Source: Vescimonas fastidiosa
GTDB lineage: Bacteria; Bacillota; Clostridia; Oscillospirales; Oscillospiraceae
Length of the DNA: 64,000 nucleotides
Assembly: GCF_018326305.1 (NCBI RefSeq)
Contig: NZ_AP023415.1
Span: 992,001 to 1,056,000, forward strand
Direction: 5' to 3'
Notes under the pieces: generated by a model
Database searches by the model: none
What the model saw: only the letters and a program-made list of their open reading frames with translations
What the model was told of the DNA's origin: nothing
Translations under genes and position numbers: made by a program
Shown here: positions 16,067 to 23,265 of the stretch, piece after piece
How the letters are laid out: each line of letters begins with the position of its first letter
Position numbering within the stretch: the stretch's first letter is position 1

Positions 16067-16720
16067 TTATGCGCTTTTATTCTGGCTATCAACTTTTTCC
16101 CCAATATACGAATAAATGATAGGTGCCAGCAAAGCAATTATTGTAGCCAGAATGGTTAAACCTGCAAGTCCGTTATCAAGTGGTATAAAAGAAATAATTA
16201 TATATACAAACCCACAAATAACCCAAATTGCACCTGCAAATCTATGAGTTTTATTCCAGTTATCGGGGTTGCTTTTTGTCCACGGTAATTTATATCCAGC
16301 AATACTGTTTGGCTGGTTTTTGGGAAGATAATTACCTGCAACAATAAAGAGTACCCCGACAATAGCCAAGACAATTTTGGTAATATTCAGTCCATATCCC
16401 GCCGCCTTAAAAAGAGAAAGAGGAACAAAGATGACCGAAGCCAACGGAACGGCCCAAAAACAAAGCCCCTTTGTAATAACCGAAAGGTGTTGTTTGGATT
16501 TGTCATTTTCGGTTTTAATGGCAACAACCAAGTGAATGGCAAGCATAAAAAGGGGGATGCCCCATGCTCCGATATTTTTTCCAATAAATCCATTCGCCTC
16601 CCCAACGCTGTTCCAATGAATAGGCATTTGATTGGGTAATTGTCTATACAATAGCGCTGATACTACCAACGGCAACACACACACGATTGATGACAATACC
16701 ATGCGTTTACTAATTTTCAT
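16067..16720 (-). CDS. sdpI: SdpI-family immunity protein
   Basis: Membrane protein of 217 residues with six or so helices. The N-terminal DUF1648 segment (LPNQMPIHWNSVGEANGFIGK) and the later SdpI domain (NYLPKNQPNSIAGYKLPWTKSNPDNWNKTHRFAG) are diagnostic. In Bacillus, SdpI protects against the SdpC killing peptide and relays its presence to the repressor SdpR. The gene overlaps an SdpR-like repressor gene by 11 bp, as in Bacillus. No SdpC-like toxin gene is present, so the cassette looks like acquired immunity or a sensing module. Confidence 0.9.
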   Translation of the reverse strand: MKISKRMVLSSIVCVLPLVVSALLYRQLPNQMPIHWNSVGEANGFIGKNIGAWGIPLFMLAIHLVVAIKTENDKSKQHLSVITKGLCFWAVPLASVIFVPLSLFKAAGYGLNITKIVLAIVGVLFIVAGNYLPKNQPNSIAGYKLPWTKSNPDNWNKTHRFAGAIWVICGFVYIIISFIPLDNGLAGLTILATIIALLAPIIYSYIGEKVDSQNKSA

Positions 16721-16988
16721 TGTCCTTACCTCCTGTAAATTGGGAAACCCAAATTAAAACATCTTCAAAGACGGTTACATTGAGTTCATAAAATATGAAG
16801 TTCTTATATTTTGTCTCAAGCACAAGACCAGCCTTTTTTAATTGGTTCAAGTGATGAGAAATGGTAGCCGCTGACAAATCAAAGTGCTTCCCAATATCAC
16901 CAGCCGAAAGGCGCCCGCTCTTTAGTAGTTCCAAAATATCTCGACGAACAGGATCGGAAAGAGCTTTCAATGTATCATGTAGTCCCAA
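16710..16988 (-). CDS. sdpR: ArsR/SdpR-family repressor
   Basis: Winged-helix repressor of 92 residues. ALSDPVRRDILELLKSGRLSAGDI then a recognition helix in DLSAATISHHLNQLKKAGLV match the ArsR/SdpR family. No metal-binding ELCVCDL motif is present, which fits SdpR rather than a metal sensor. In Bacillus SdpR autorepresses the sdpRI operon and is sequestered at the membrane by SdpI. It is the first gene of the AT-rich cargo operon, divergent from an XRE regulator gene with a 170-bp AT-rich control region between them. Confidence 0.9.
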   Translation of the reverse strand: MGLHDTLKALSDPVRRDILELLKSGRLSAGDIGKHFDLSAATISHHLNQLKKAGLVLETKYKNFIFYELNVTVFEDVLIWVSQFTGGKDNEN

Positions 16989-17164
16989 CGCTAATTCACC
17001 TGCCTCTATTTTGATGTTTATCTAAATTCCATTATACTCAAATCAAGTCTCATGTCAACTGCTATTTTGAAATTCATCGAAATATGATGAAATTAAATAT
17101 GTAGTAGTATGAAAACATAAATCGTTCAAATACTAACACCTGAAATGTAAAATTACATTGGGTG

Positions 17165-17530
17165 ATGTCTATGCGATTTGAACGCGATGAGCGCAAATTT
17201 GATTTCCACGATATAGGGCGCGAGATTAAGCGCAAAAGAGAAGCCAGCGGGATGACACAGGAACAACTGGCCTTTATCATTGACCGCGATCCCCGTACCG
17301 TCATGTACCACGAAAACGACGGCCAACATCCCAGCCTGAACATCTTCTATCAGTTGGTGACAAGGTTCGATATATCGGTGGATCAGTTCTTTTATCCAGA
17401 CAAGGGAGCCGCCAGCGGGTGCAAAAGCCGCATTGATGTGATGCTCAGTTCTATGGACGAAAAGGACTTGCGGCTGGTAGAAACTATAATCCGGGCAATC
17501 AAAGACGCCAAAGAAACGGGGGAAGTGTGA
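17165..17530 (+). CDS. XRE-family HTH regulator
   Basis: Transcriptional regulator of about 121 residues. An XRE helix-turn-helix (DIGREIKRKREASGMTQEQLAFIIDRDPRTVMYHENDG) occupies residues 15-60 and is followed by QHPSLNIFYQLVTRFDISVDQFF. The C-terminal helix (DLRLVETIIRAIKDAKETGEV) may dimerise. The start is uncertain: GTG 17162, ATG 17165 and ATG 17171 lie close together, and only a weak GGGTGATG site is visible. It is the only substantial plus-strand gene of the element and is read away from the cargo repressor, so it may control the cargo or the transfer genes. Confidence 0.88.
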   Translation: MSMRFERDERKFDFHDIGREIKRKREASGMTQEQLAFIIDRDPRTVMYHENDGQHPSLNIFYQLVTRFDISVDQFFYPDKGAASGCKSRIDVMLSSMDEKDLRLVETIIRAIKDAKETGEV

Positions 17531-17587
17531 AAACGCGGACTCCGTTTTTTTGCGCCATTTTCGGGGCTGCACGGAACGGCAAGCAGG

Positions 17588-17625
17588 GCGAGTGTATAGA
17601 CACTCGCTATTTTTGCGCCCCGAGG
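17588..17625 (+). other. Candidate origin of transfer (oriT)
   Basis: A perfect 8-bp hairpin (GCGAGTGT/ACACTCGC, loop ATAG, 17588-17607) is followed after seven bases by TGCGCCCC. This layout resembles oriT sites of RSF1010/pSK41-type relaxases, where a hairpin precedes a nick region containing GTGCGCCC. It lies about 100 bp beyond the stop of the relaxase gene. The likeness is by eye and the nick site is not proven. Confidence 0.45.
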
Positions 17626-17670
17626 GGCCCGCAAAAATGCTTGTTGGGGAGCCTCCCCAAACCCGGCAGA

Positions 17671-17693
17671 CTTCGGGACAAAGTGTCCCGAAG
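17671..17693. repeat. 23-bp element dyad, copy 4 (perfect)
   Basis: Arms CTTCGGGACA and TGTCCCGAAG are exact complements, centre AAG. Between the oriT candidate and the relaxase stop codon. Confidence 0.93.
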
Positions 17694-17729
17694 TGGCGGC
17701 GCATAGTGCCTTTTGTCTGCGGCCTGTCG

Positions 17730-19148
17730 CTATCGCTCCTGTGCCTTATTTTCCCGCCCGCCGGTTACGCCGAGCAGATGATCGATGTTGGCCTTGATCG
17801 CTACGGCCTCCCGCATATCCTGCTGGGCCTTGCGATATTCCGCATAAAGGGTCTTTTTCTTGTCGGCCAGCTCACGGCGGGACTTTTTGAGCGCGTCCAT
17901 TTTGGGGAGCTTGGCCCCGGCCAGTATATCATTCATAGCAGCCTTGGCTGCCCGGTAGCTGGCAAGCTCGGCTTCATGCTCGGCAAGATATTTCTTGCTG
18001 TACCGCGCCGCCTTGTAGCCGTCGAACACGGGGCGGGTCTTGGCATGCTCCACCGTAGCCGCCATGAGCTCGGAGGCTTTGGCAAGGGCCGCCTCGGTGT
18101 CCCGCAGCTCCCCAGCCAGCGCATGAAAGCGATCCACGGCCCCGGAGGTTTGGGCGGCCAGCGCGTCATAGTCGCCCAGCTCATGATCCCGGAGGTATTG
18201 CAGAGCAGCAGCCATCTGTTTGAGGTTGTAGACCTTGGCCCACCGTTCATAGGCCGGACCCTTGCCCTGGCTCAACCGCTCTTGAATGTCGATTATGAGA
18301 TTGATCCGTTGAGGCGGCGGGACCTCGTCCGGGATCTCCGGGGCAGGCCGCTCCCCGGCAACCACCGCCCGGATGTCCTCGGGATCATAGCCGTCCCCCA
18401 AGGTGGATGCCCGGAGCCGGGTGGGTTTCTTCTGCCCCGGTACAAGGAACGAGATCACGCCGCCCCGCCCACGCTTCACGGCATACCCGGCTCCCTCCAT
18501 AAGCCGTAGGAACGCCTCGAAGTCGGCGGGCTTTTTTGCCAGCGCGTCCCCGATGGCAAGGCGAAGCCTCTGCTGTGCAGACGGGGGACGCTCACCGATC
18601 CATTGGCCGTAGTGGAGGAAACGCCCCTTGCTGTGCAGCTTTGGGTTGGTAATCACGGACAGATCATTTTCAAGGCATACCCGGTCAGAGAGCCGCCGCA
18701 GGGCGCTGGCCGATCTGAAAAAATCCCGGTATTTGTGGGCGCAGTCCAGCGCGGTTGAATTGTAATAAATGTGGTTGTGAATGTGGTGACGGTCTGTGTG
18801 GGTGGCAACGAAAAAGGCGTGTTTGCCCTTTGTCCAGCGCATGGCCGTTTCGTAGCCGACGCGGTTTGCCTCCTCGGGGGTAATCTCTCCGGGCTTGAAC
18901 GACTGGCGGATCTGATAGCACAGCACATCCGCATCCCGCCGCTGTTCCCGGCCTGTGATGGCTTTGTATTTTGCCTTGGAGAGCAGGAACTCCGCATCGG
19001 CGGTCATGTGGTCGCACTCATAGCAGGAGATCAGCTCCCCGCCCTCGGTCTTGTCCGGGTTCTGCCCATATTCAAAACGGTCTTTCAGCGATTGGGCGAT
19101 GGTTTCCCCCTTGCTGATGTGGTGAGCCTTTAGGTAGGTCGTGGCCGT
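17730..19148 (-). CDS. Relaxase (MobA/VirD2-like) with an apparent ACG start
   Basis: Nicks oriT and pilots the transferred strand. Motif HTDRHHIHNHIYYNS gives the metal-binding histidine triad. A long alpha-helical tail follows. The first ATG (19007) would begin at MTADAEFLLSKAKYKAITG, which is internal to the family. Reading upstream in frame gives ATTYLKAHHISKGETIAQSL, then KDRFEYGQNPDKTEGGELIS and CYECDH, which match the usual N terminus. The residue before ATTYLK, normally Met, is coded by ACG at 19148-19146, seven bases after a good AAAGGGGG ribosome site. An in-frame TAG lies further upstream and no ATG, GTG or TTG lies between. Either ACG is used or the gene is a start-codon mutant. 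Full product 472 residues. Confidence 0.85.
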   Translation of the reverse strand, partial: TATTYLKAHHISKGETIAQSLKDRFEYGQNPDKTEGGELISCYECDHMTADAEFLLSKAKYKAITGREQRRDADVLCYQIRQSFKPGEITPEEANRVGYETAMRWTKGKHAFFVATHTDRHHIHNHIYYNSTALDCAHKYRDFFRSASALRRLSDRVCLENDLSVITNPKLHSKGRFLHYGQWIGERPPSAQQRLRLAIGDALAKKPADFEAFLRLMEGAGYAVKRGRGGVISFLVPGQKKPTRLRASTLGDGYDPEDIRAVVAGERPAPEIPDEVPPPQRINLIIDIQERLSQGKGPAYERWAKVYNLKQMAAALQYLRDHELGDYDALAAQTSGAVDRFHALAGELRDTEAALAKASELMAATVEHAKTRPVFDGYKAARYSKKYLAEHEAELASYRAAKAAMNDILAGAKLPKMDALKKSRRELADKKKTLYAEYRKAQQDMREAVAIKANIDHLLGVTGGRENKAQER

Positions 19149-19205
19149 GGATATTCCCCCTTTCCAAGAGAAAAGCGGCGGCTACGCATAGCCGCCGCCT
19201 CGCTG

Positions 19206-19228
19206 CTTCGGGACAAAGTGTCCCAAAG
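19206..19228. repeat. 23-bp element dyad, copy 5
   Basis: Arms CTTCGGGACA and TGTCCCAAAG, centre AAG. Three bases past the stop of the CD1845-type gene and about 58 bp before the relaxase start. Confidence 0.92.
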
Positions 19229-19231
19229 TAA

Positions 19232-19525
19232 TCAGTCCGTGATAAAGCATTTCAAAGAGTAGTTGAGCCCGTCCAGCTTGCAGATCAGCCACTCGGCTAC
19301 GGCTGGCAGGCCAAAGGGAGAAAGGAGAAAAGCCATCACCAGCCAGGTGATCCCCCACGGGGTATGACTCTGAATGAACAGCTCAAACAACCCGCCTACT
19401 GCGAAAACAAGGGACAGGATGCCAGCTACCCAAGACGCAACAGAAACACTAAAACTCAATACCGCTACGATGAGTGTGAGCGCCAGCATGAAAGGGGCGG
19501 CGACGATTTTCAGAATGATCCGCAT
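19232..19525 (-). CDS. CD1845-family membrane protein
   Basis: Small membrane protein of 97 residues with about three hydrophobic helices (IVAAPFMLALTLIVAVLSF, AGILSLVFAVGGLFELF, ITWLVMAFLLSPFGLPAVAE). The ending PAVAEWLICKLDGLNYSLKCFITD matches the CD1845 family carried by Tn1549-like elements. Its function is unknown. The longer open frame upstream lacks family similarity; ATG at 19525 has AAGGAGG 9 bases before it and is chosen. It is served by promoter copy B and lies between mobC and the relaxase gene. Confidence 0.83.
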   Translation of the reverse strand: MRIILKIVAAPFMLALTLIVAVLSFSVSVASWVAGILSLVFAVGGLFELFIQSHTPWGITWLVMAFLLSPFGLPAVAEWLICKLDGLNYSLKCFITD

Positions 19526-19570
19526 AACTTGATACCTCCTTGAAAATTGAAAGTTTTTTCCTACATGATA

Positions 19571-19599
19571 ATTATACCTCCGTCCGGGTGGGACAACAA
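19571..19599 (-). promoter_or_regulatory. Shared promoter module, copy B
   Basis: TTGTTG (19599-19594), a 17-bp spacer and TATAAT (19576-19571) on the minus strand, reading into the CD1845-type gene and the relaxase. Nearly identical to the recombinase promoter at 13011-13039. Confidence 0.8.
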
Positions 19600-19620
19600 G
19601 GATGCCTTTGGCTTTCCCCA

Positions 19621-19643
19621 CCTCGGAACACTTTGTCCCGAAG
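19621..19643. repeat. 23-bp element dyad, copy 6
   Basis: Arms CCTCGGAACA and TGTCCCGAAG, centre CTT. 22 bp upstream of promoter copy B and 42 bp past the mobC stop. Confidence 0.9.
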
Positions 19644-19685
19644 TCGAGAAAACCGGGGGACGGCACGAGGCCATCCCCCGGACAT

Positions 19686-20033
19686 TCAGAGCGCCGTCAC
19701 AGCAGAGAGTTTTTTGAGCAGATCGGAGAGCGGCTCCCACAGGGCCGCATAGTCCTTCTGAAGCTGGGCAATCTCCTCGGGATAGATGCCCCCGTAGGTG
19801 TTGACTTGGATCGCCACTTGATTGAGGTTATTCGCACACCGGCGCTGTAAGGACACCAGTTCCCGGATGTCTGAGAGGTCAACATGGAGCACATACCCAT
19901 TGAGGGCCATCTTGCGGACATAGGCGCTTAGATTGCTGATCCCGGCCTCGGCCATGCGCCCTTGAATAGCCTTCATCTCGTCGGGGCGCACCCATACATA
20001 AATCGGCATACTGCGGACGCGCTTTTTTGTCAT
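19686..20033 (-). CDS. mobC: Relaxosome accessory protein MobC
   Basis: DNA-binding mobilisation protein of 115 residues that helps the relaxase open oriT. The ribbon-helix-helix-like start (SMPIYVWVRPDEMKAIQGRMAEAGISNLSAYVRKMALNG) is followed by the MobC block SLQRRCANNLNQVAIQVNTYGGIY. The ATG overlaps the TGA of the small gene upstream (ATGA), indicating translational coupling. The relaxase and the CD1845-type gene follow on the same strand. Confidence 0.93.
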   Translation of the reverse strand: MTKKRVRSMPIYVWVRPDEMKAIQGRMAEAGISNLSAYVRKMALNGYVLHVDLSDIRELVSLQRRCANNLNQVAIQVNTYGGIYPEEIAQLQKDYAALWEPLSDLLKKLSAVTAL

Positions 20034-20209
20034 CGCTCCTCGCGCTCCCGGCTGCGGCGCTTGTTGGGCGGCTCTTTCACCTTATCCAGTTCCTTTTCCT
20101 GTTCCGGGAGCAGATCCGGGAGCTGGTTGTTCAGAACACCGTCGATCATGTTGTAGTTATGCTCGGCGGCGATCTCCGCACTTTTCATGGGATTATATCT
20201 TTCTTCCAT
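20030..20209 (-). CDS. Small ORF (59 aa) coupled to mobC
   Basis: Short gene starting MEERYNPMKSAEIAAEHNYN and ending in a charged RRSREREER tail, 59 residues. AGGAGG lies 6 bases before ATG and the stop overlaps the mobC start (ATGA). The segment YNMIDGVLNNQLPDL resembles the C-terminal repeat of DUF4316-type proteins of related elements, so it may be a split-off DUF4316 tail. Position and coupling support translation. Function is unknown. Confidence 0.7.
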   Translation of the reverse strand: MEERYNPMKSAEIAAEHNYNMIDGVLNNQLPDLLPEQEKELDKVKEPPNKRRSREREER

Positions 20210-20219
20210 TTTGATCCTC

Positions 20220-20819
20220 CTATCGGTCGCCCCGGTCGGGGGCTTTTTTCTTGGGGCCAGGATCGCCCCGGTTGGCCTCGGTCAGAGCAACGGCCTCCTT
20301 CATCTGCTGGGCAATCGGCCGGGGCCTGCCGCAGCTTTCCCGCCGCAGCTCGGAAATATCGGGGGCGGAACGGAGCTCATAGTCGGACACCTGCTTTTCC
20401 GTCAGCGGTTTGGTGTAGGTCAGATGGCCCCACGCCACAAACGCGCCGCCCTCCACAGGGATGCGCTGATCGTAGTTGACGATCTCATCCGGGGCGTTAT
20501 GGGGCGGCTTCGGGAATGTGCCGATGTCCACAGGCCGCTGGGTGGAATAATACTTGTAAAGGCCGGGGGCCTCGATCTGCACGATCTTGACCTTGAAAAG
20601 CCGCTGGTAGTCCTGCACCCGGTCTGCAAAGTCCTTTTCCATAGCGGTCAGATCGTTCCCGTAGTGCCCCCACTCATATTGACGCTGGCCGTTTTTGTCA
20701 TCGTAACAGGCCCATGTGACATAGGGGGACGGAGCGGTGGGATTTTCACCCAGCGCAAAGCCCCTGCCGTTTTCCAACATGACAGCCTTCAGAATGGCAT
20801 AGCCTTGATTTTTGTCCAT
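20220..20819 (-). CDS. Conserved element protein of unknown function
   Basis: Soluble protein of 199 residues. No family is recognised with certainty. An N-terminal domain (QGYAILKAVMLENGRGFALGE...VTWACYDDKNGQRQYEWGHYG) is followed by a charged helix, a KYYSTQRPVDIGTFPKPPHN segment and a lysine/aspartate-rich tail. The arrangement recalls YodL/DUF4316-type proteins of Tn1549-like elements, which fits the neighbouring 59-residue gene that looks like a DUF4316 end. GGAGG precedes ATG. It lies 9 bp after the next gene upstream and 11 bp before the 59-residue gene, within the mobilisation operon. Confidence 0.65.
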   Translation of the reverse strand: MDKNQGYAILKAVMLENGRGFALGENPTAPSPYVTWACYDDKNGQRQYEWGHYGNDLTAMEKDFADRVQDYQRLFKVKIVQIEAPGLYKYYSTQRPVDIGTFPKPPHNAPDEIVNYDQRIPVEGGAFVAWGHLTYTKPLTEKQVSDYELRSAPDISELRRESCGRPRPIAQQMKEAVALTEANRGDPGPKKKAPDRGDR

Positions 20820-20828
20820 TGTACCTCC

Positions 20829-21785
20829 TTATCGTGACATATCCTTTTCCGTTTTCCGGGCAAAGGACTGGAGCTGGTAAGGGCTTTGGCCGTCCTCGGG
20901 ACGCAGGAAGTCCAGACGGGCCGCCGCCCGGATCGCGTTCTGGTTGAGCTGCCGCTGCCACGCGCCCTGGCTGGGAGCCCACTTGAAGCCCTCGGACTTT
21001 AGCACCCGTCGCTGATCCTCCGGGGGCTTTTCATCGAAAAGCAGTTGCAGACGGTTCTCGGCCTCGTTGATCTTGGCCTCGCCGCCGGGGAAAGTCCAGC
21101 CCACAAACTCGCTGCGGTTTTTCAGATCGTCAATGCGCTGGCGTACCCGGCGAATATTGGCGTTGTTGTTTGTCAGCAGAAAAGAGGGGTAAGGCACCGG
21201 GTCTTTGCGCCAGTCATTCGCCATAGAGGATTGCAGCCTGCCAATATCCTCGTCGGACAGGCCGGGACAGCCCTCCAAGGTCTTGTGCTTGCGGTAATAG
21301 GCATTGACGCTTTTCATGGTGGCTTGTAGTTTCTCCAGCCCCGTCAGCTTCTTTTCCAGCTTTTCCACGGCAAGGTCATCATCGGCGCTGATCCCGCCTG
21401 TACCCACAGACCTGATCTTATCCAGCAACTTTTCAATTTCCATGTACTCGCCCATATTGCGGTCACGGGCGGCGTTCTGCTTTTCCTTTTTGCGTACCGG
21501 GAAATTGCCGCCCCCGGCGATCAGAATAGACGGTACACGGCCATCAATGACATGGGACTCGTTAAGGTTTGCGGCCAGTTTTTTGGCGTAGCGGTCAACC
21601 AGCGCGTCGATCTTGTCATGGTACATGGGATCGACACGGGCCTTCTGGCGTTCCGCTATGGCATACGCCTCATCCACCATCTGGCGGTAGGCGCTGGTAG
21701 CCGAGCCGGGCTTGTAGTCGGAAAAGCTGTTCATATCCTTTGCCCGCTTTGCCGCCACCTCGCTGATTTCATAATATTTCGGCAT
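20829..21785 (-). CDS. Conserved element protein of unknown function (C-terminal GFKWAPSQGAWQRQL motif)
   Basis: Soluble protein of 318 residues, start ATG 21785 with AAAGGAGG upstream. The N-terminal half is helical and charged (YAIAERQKARVDPMYHDKIDALVDRYAKKL). Two coiled-coil-like stretches lie near 120-160 and 225-260. The C terminus, RVLKSEGFKWAPSQGAWQRQLNQNAIRAA, is a motif seen in DUF3560-type and other phage or element proteins that often accompany anti-restriction genes. It may act on DNA after transfer, but this is not established. It heads the mobilisation operon. Confidence 0.65.
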   Translation of the reverse strand: MPKYYEISEVAAKRAKDMNSFSDYKPGSATSAYRQMVDEAYAIAERQKARVDPMYHDKIDALVDRYAKKLAANLNESHVIDGRVPSILIAGGGNFPVRKKEKQNAARDRNMGEYMEIEKLLDKIRSVGTGGISADDDLAVEKLEKKLTGLEKLQATMKSVNAYYRKHKTLEGCPGLSDEDIGRLQSSMANDWRKDPVPYPSFLLTNNNANIRRVRQRIDDLKNRSEFVGWTFPGGEAKINEAENRLQLLFDEKPPEDQRRVLKSEGFKWAPSQGAWQRQLNQNAIRAAARLDFLRPEDGQSPYQLQSFARKTEKDMSR

Positions 21786-21811
21786 GGTTCCTCCTTTCAA
21801 AAATAGCCCTA

Positions 21812-21834
21812 CTTCGGGACAAAGTGTCCCAAAG
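21812..21834. repeat. 23-bp element dyad, copy 7
   Basis: Arms CTTCGGGACA and TGTCCCAAAG, centre AAG. 27 bp upstream of the start of the 318-residue gene. Confidence 0.92.
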
Positions 21835-21948
21835 TACAGCGTAAAAATGTTGACAGCATCGGGGCCAAACAGGGGCGGGCAGTAAAAACATACGGCCCAC
21901 CCCTAAAGCGGCCCCCAAAAGCCTTGAGATACCGGGCTTTTTTCGGGC

Positions 21949-22317
21949 CTAATTGTCAACAGACCAGCCCCGTTTTTTCTTCATGTGATCCCGCTGCTGG
22001 CGACGGTGGGCTTTCTTGGCACAGGCCGGGGAGCAGTAGCGCGTCCTGCCGTCCGGGAGAAAGACGCTGCCGCAGACCGGGCAGAGCCGGGTTTCCGGGG
22101 CGGGGCCCTCGGCGGTCAGCCCCGCCTCCAGCACAGGATCAAGGGGCAGGACGGCATCCCGGAAGTAACGACAATAGGCACCCGTCCAGCATTTCCCCAG
22201 CATATAACACTCGCAATCCAGCGGTAAGCAACCGTATTCCCGGTCGTAGTTGGCGCACCACTTTGTCACCAGCGCACGGATTTTTCCCTTTTCCTCTCGG
22301 GTCAGCTCACGGGCCAC
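21949..22317 (-). CDS. Cysteine-rich VLP domain protein
   Basis: Cysteine-rich protein of 122 residues. The first half (LVTKWCANYDREYGCLPLDCECYMLG and KCWTGAYCRYF) has the cysteine spacing of Cys_rich_VLP proteins. The second half has a zinc finger, CPVCGSVFLPDGRTRYCSPACAKKAHRRQQRDH, of the type that binds nucleic acid. The start is GTG with GGGAGGTGAT upstream, inside the end of the preceding small gene. It occurs regularly in CD1107-type conjugation modules. No function is proven. Confidence 0.8.
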   Translation of the reverse strand: MARELTREEKGKIRALVTKWCANYDREYGCLPLDCECYMLGKCWTGAYCRYFRDAVLPLDPVLEAGLTAEGPAPETRLCPVCGSVFLPDGRTRYCSPACAKKAHRRQQRDHMKKKRGWSVDN

Positions 22318-22321
22318 AGCA

Positions 22322-22498
22322 TCACCTCCCGCCAGCCGAGGGTTTGAGCAAATCCCGGTAGCAGGACATACAGGCGATGCCCCGCCAGTAGGGACAGCCG
22401 TGACAGCGGGAGCCCTTGGGTGCCTTGGACGGGGGCGGGGTCTGAATGTGGGACGGCTTTTTCATCATGGCCTCATAGGGGCTTTTCGTAAAGTTCAT
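22322..22498 (-). CDS. Small cysteine-containing element protein (58 aa)
   Basis: Starts MNFTKSPYEAMMKKPSHIQT and contains CHGCPYWRGIACMSCYRDLL, a CxxC...CxxC cluster likely to bind zinc. The ATG overlaps the TGA of the DUF4366 gene (ATGA), with GGAGGAC upstream, and its stop lies just before the GTG of the VLP gene. The tight packing supports a real gene. Function unknown. Confidence 0.75.
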   Translation of the reverse strand: MNFTKSPYEAMMKKPSHIQTPPPSKAPKGSRCHGCPYWRGIACMSCYRDLLKPSAGGR

Positions 22499-23265
22499 GC
22501 TTCGTCCTCCTCTCCGGGTTCGGGATCGTCCTCGTCCCACGGAGGGCCGTCATCCTCAAAATCGTTGTAAGCGTCCATTTCTTCCTCGTAGTCATCCTCG
22601 GGCGCAGCGGCCTGCTGGTGCTTGGGGCGGTAAATCTTGAAATACCACCCGGCCCCGCCGCCAACGGCGAAGATGGCAAGCACAAGGATCAGCGGCCCGG
22701 CCCCGTTCTTTTTCGCGGCCTCCTCGGGTTCGGGTTCCGTGGTAGGTTCAGGATCGGGCTCCGGGGTCACGCCCGCACACTCGCCCATATTGACGGAGCA
22801 GACCGGGCAATCGGTGTTGATCGCACCCACCACGCATTTCTCCTTACAGGCGCAGGCGGGCAGTTCAACGCCAGCGGACTCCATAGCAGCCAGCAGATCA
22901 GCCTCGTCCACAATGCTGAAAAAGTAGGTTTCGTACTGATCGCCGTCCTCGTCGGTGGGCTTGTCGTAGTCGATGACGATATAGAAAGTGTTGCCGCCGC
23001 TGGTCTGGACAGAAATAAACTGCTTGTTGGTGTTCTTGTCATAAAGCAGATCGCGGGTCACTAGGTTGCCCTCCTCTGCAAAGCCCGCGCCGGGTTCAAT
23101 GGTGGGCGCGGGTTCGGGCTCCGTTGCGGGCTCGGTTTCCACCACGGGCTCAGTCTCATAGTCCATGTACTCGTCGCCGCCCCCGGCATAGGCCGTAACA
23201 GAAAAACCGCATAAAAAAACGACGGAGCAGAGCGCCGCCATCAGCATCCTAAATCCTCTTTTCAT
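22495..23265 (-). CDS. DUF4366 (CD1107-family) surface protein
   Basis: Membrane-anchored secreted protein of 256 residues. A signal peptide (residues 1-27, ending VTAYAGG) is followed by an acidic Thr/Pro/Glu linker. The DUF4366 domain (RDLLYDKNTNKQFISVQTSG through FSIVDEADLLAAMESAGVEL) comes next, then a cysteine cluster (CACKEKC...CPVCS), a second acidic linker, one transmembrane helix (GPLILVLAIFAVGGGAGWYF) and an acidic cytoplasmic tail. It is a standard part of the conjugation machinery of these elements, probably outside the membrane near the channel. It overlaps the DUF4315 gene by 4 bp. Confidence 0.9.
   Translation of the reverse strand: MKRGFRMLMAALCSVVFLCGFSVTAYAGGGDEYMDYETEPVVETEPATEPEPAPTIEPGAGFAEEGNLVTRDLLYDKNTNKQFISVQTSGGNTFYIVIDYDKPTDEDGDQYETYFFSIVDEADLLAAMESAGVELPACACKEKCVVGAINTDCPVCSVNMGECAGVTPEPDPEPTTEPEPEEAAKKNGAGPLILVLAIFAVGGGAGWYFKIYRPKHQQAAAPEDDYEEEMDAYNDFEDDGPPWDEDDPEPGEEDEA

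Noticed and set aside
17671-17693. Dyads as simple Rho-independent terminators
   Set aside because: They form 10-bp hairpins but have no T-run, occur within coding starts, and are symmetrical on both strands.
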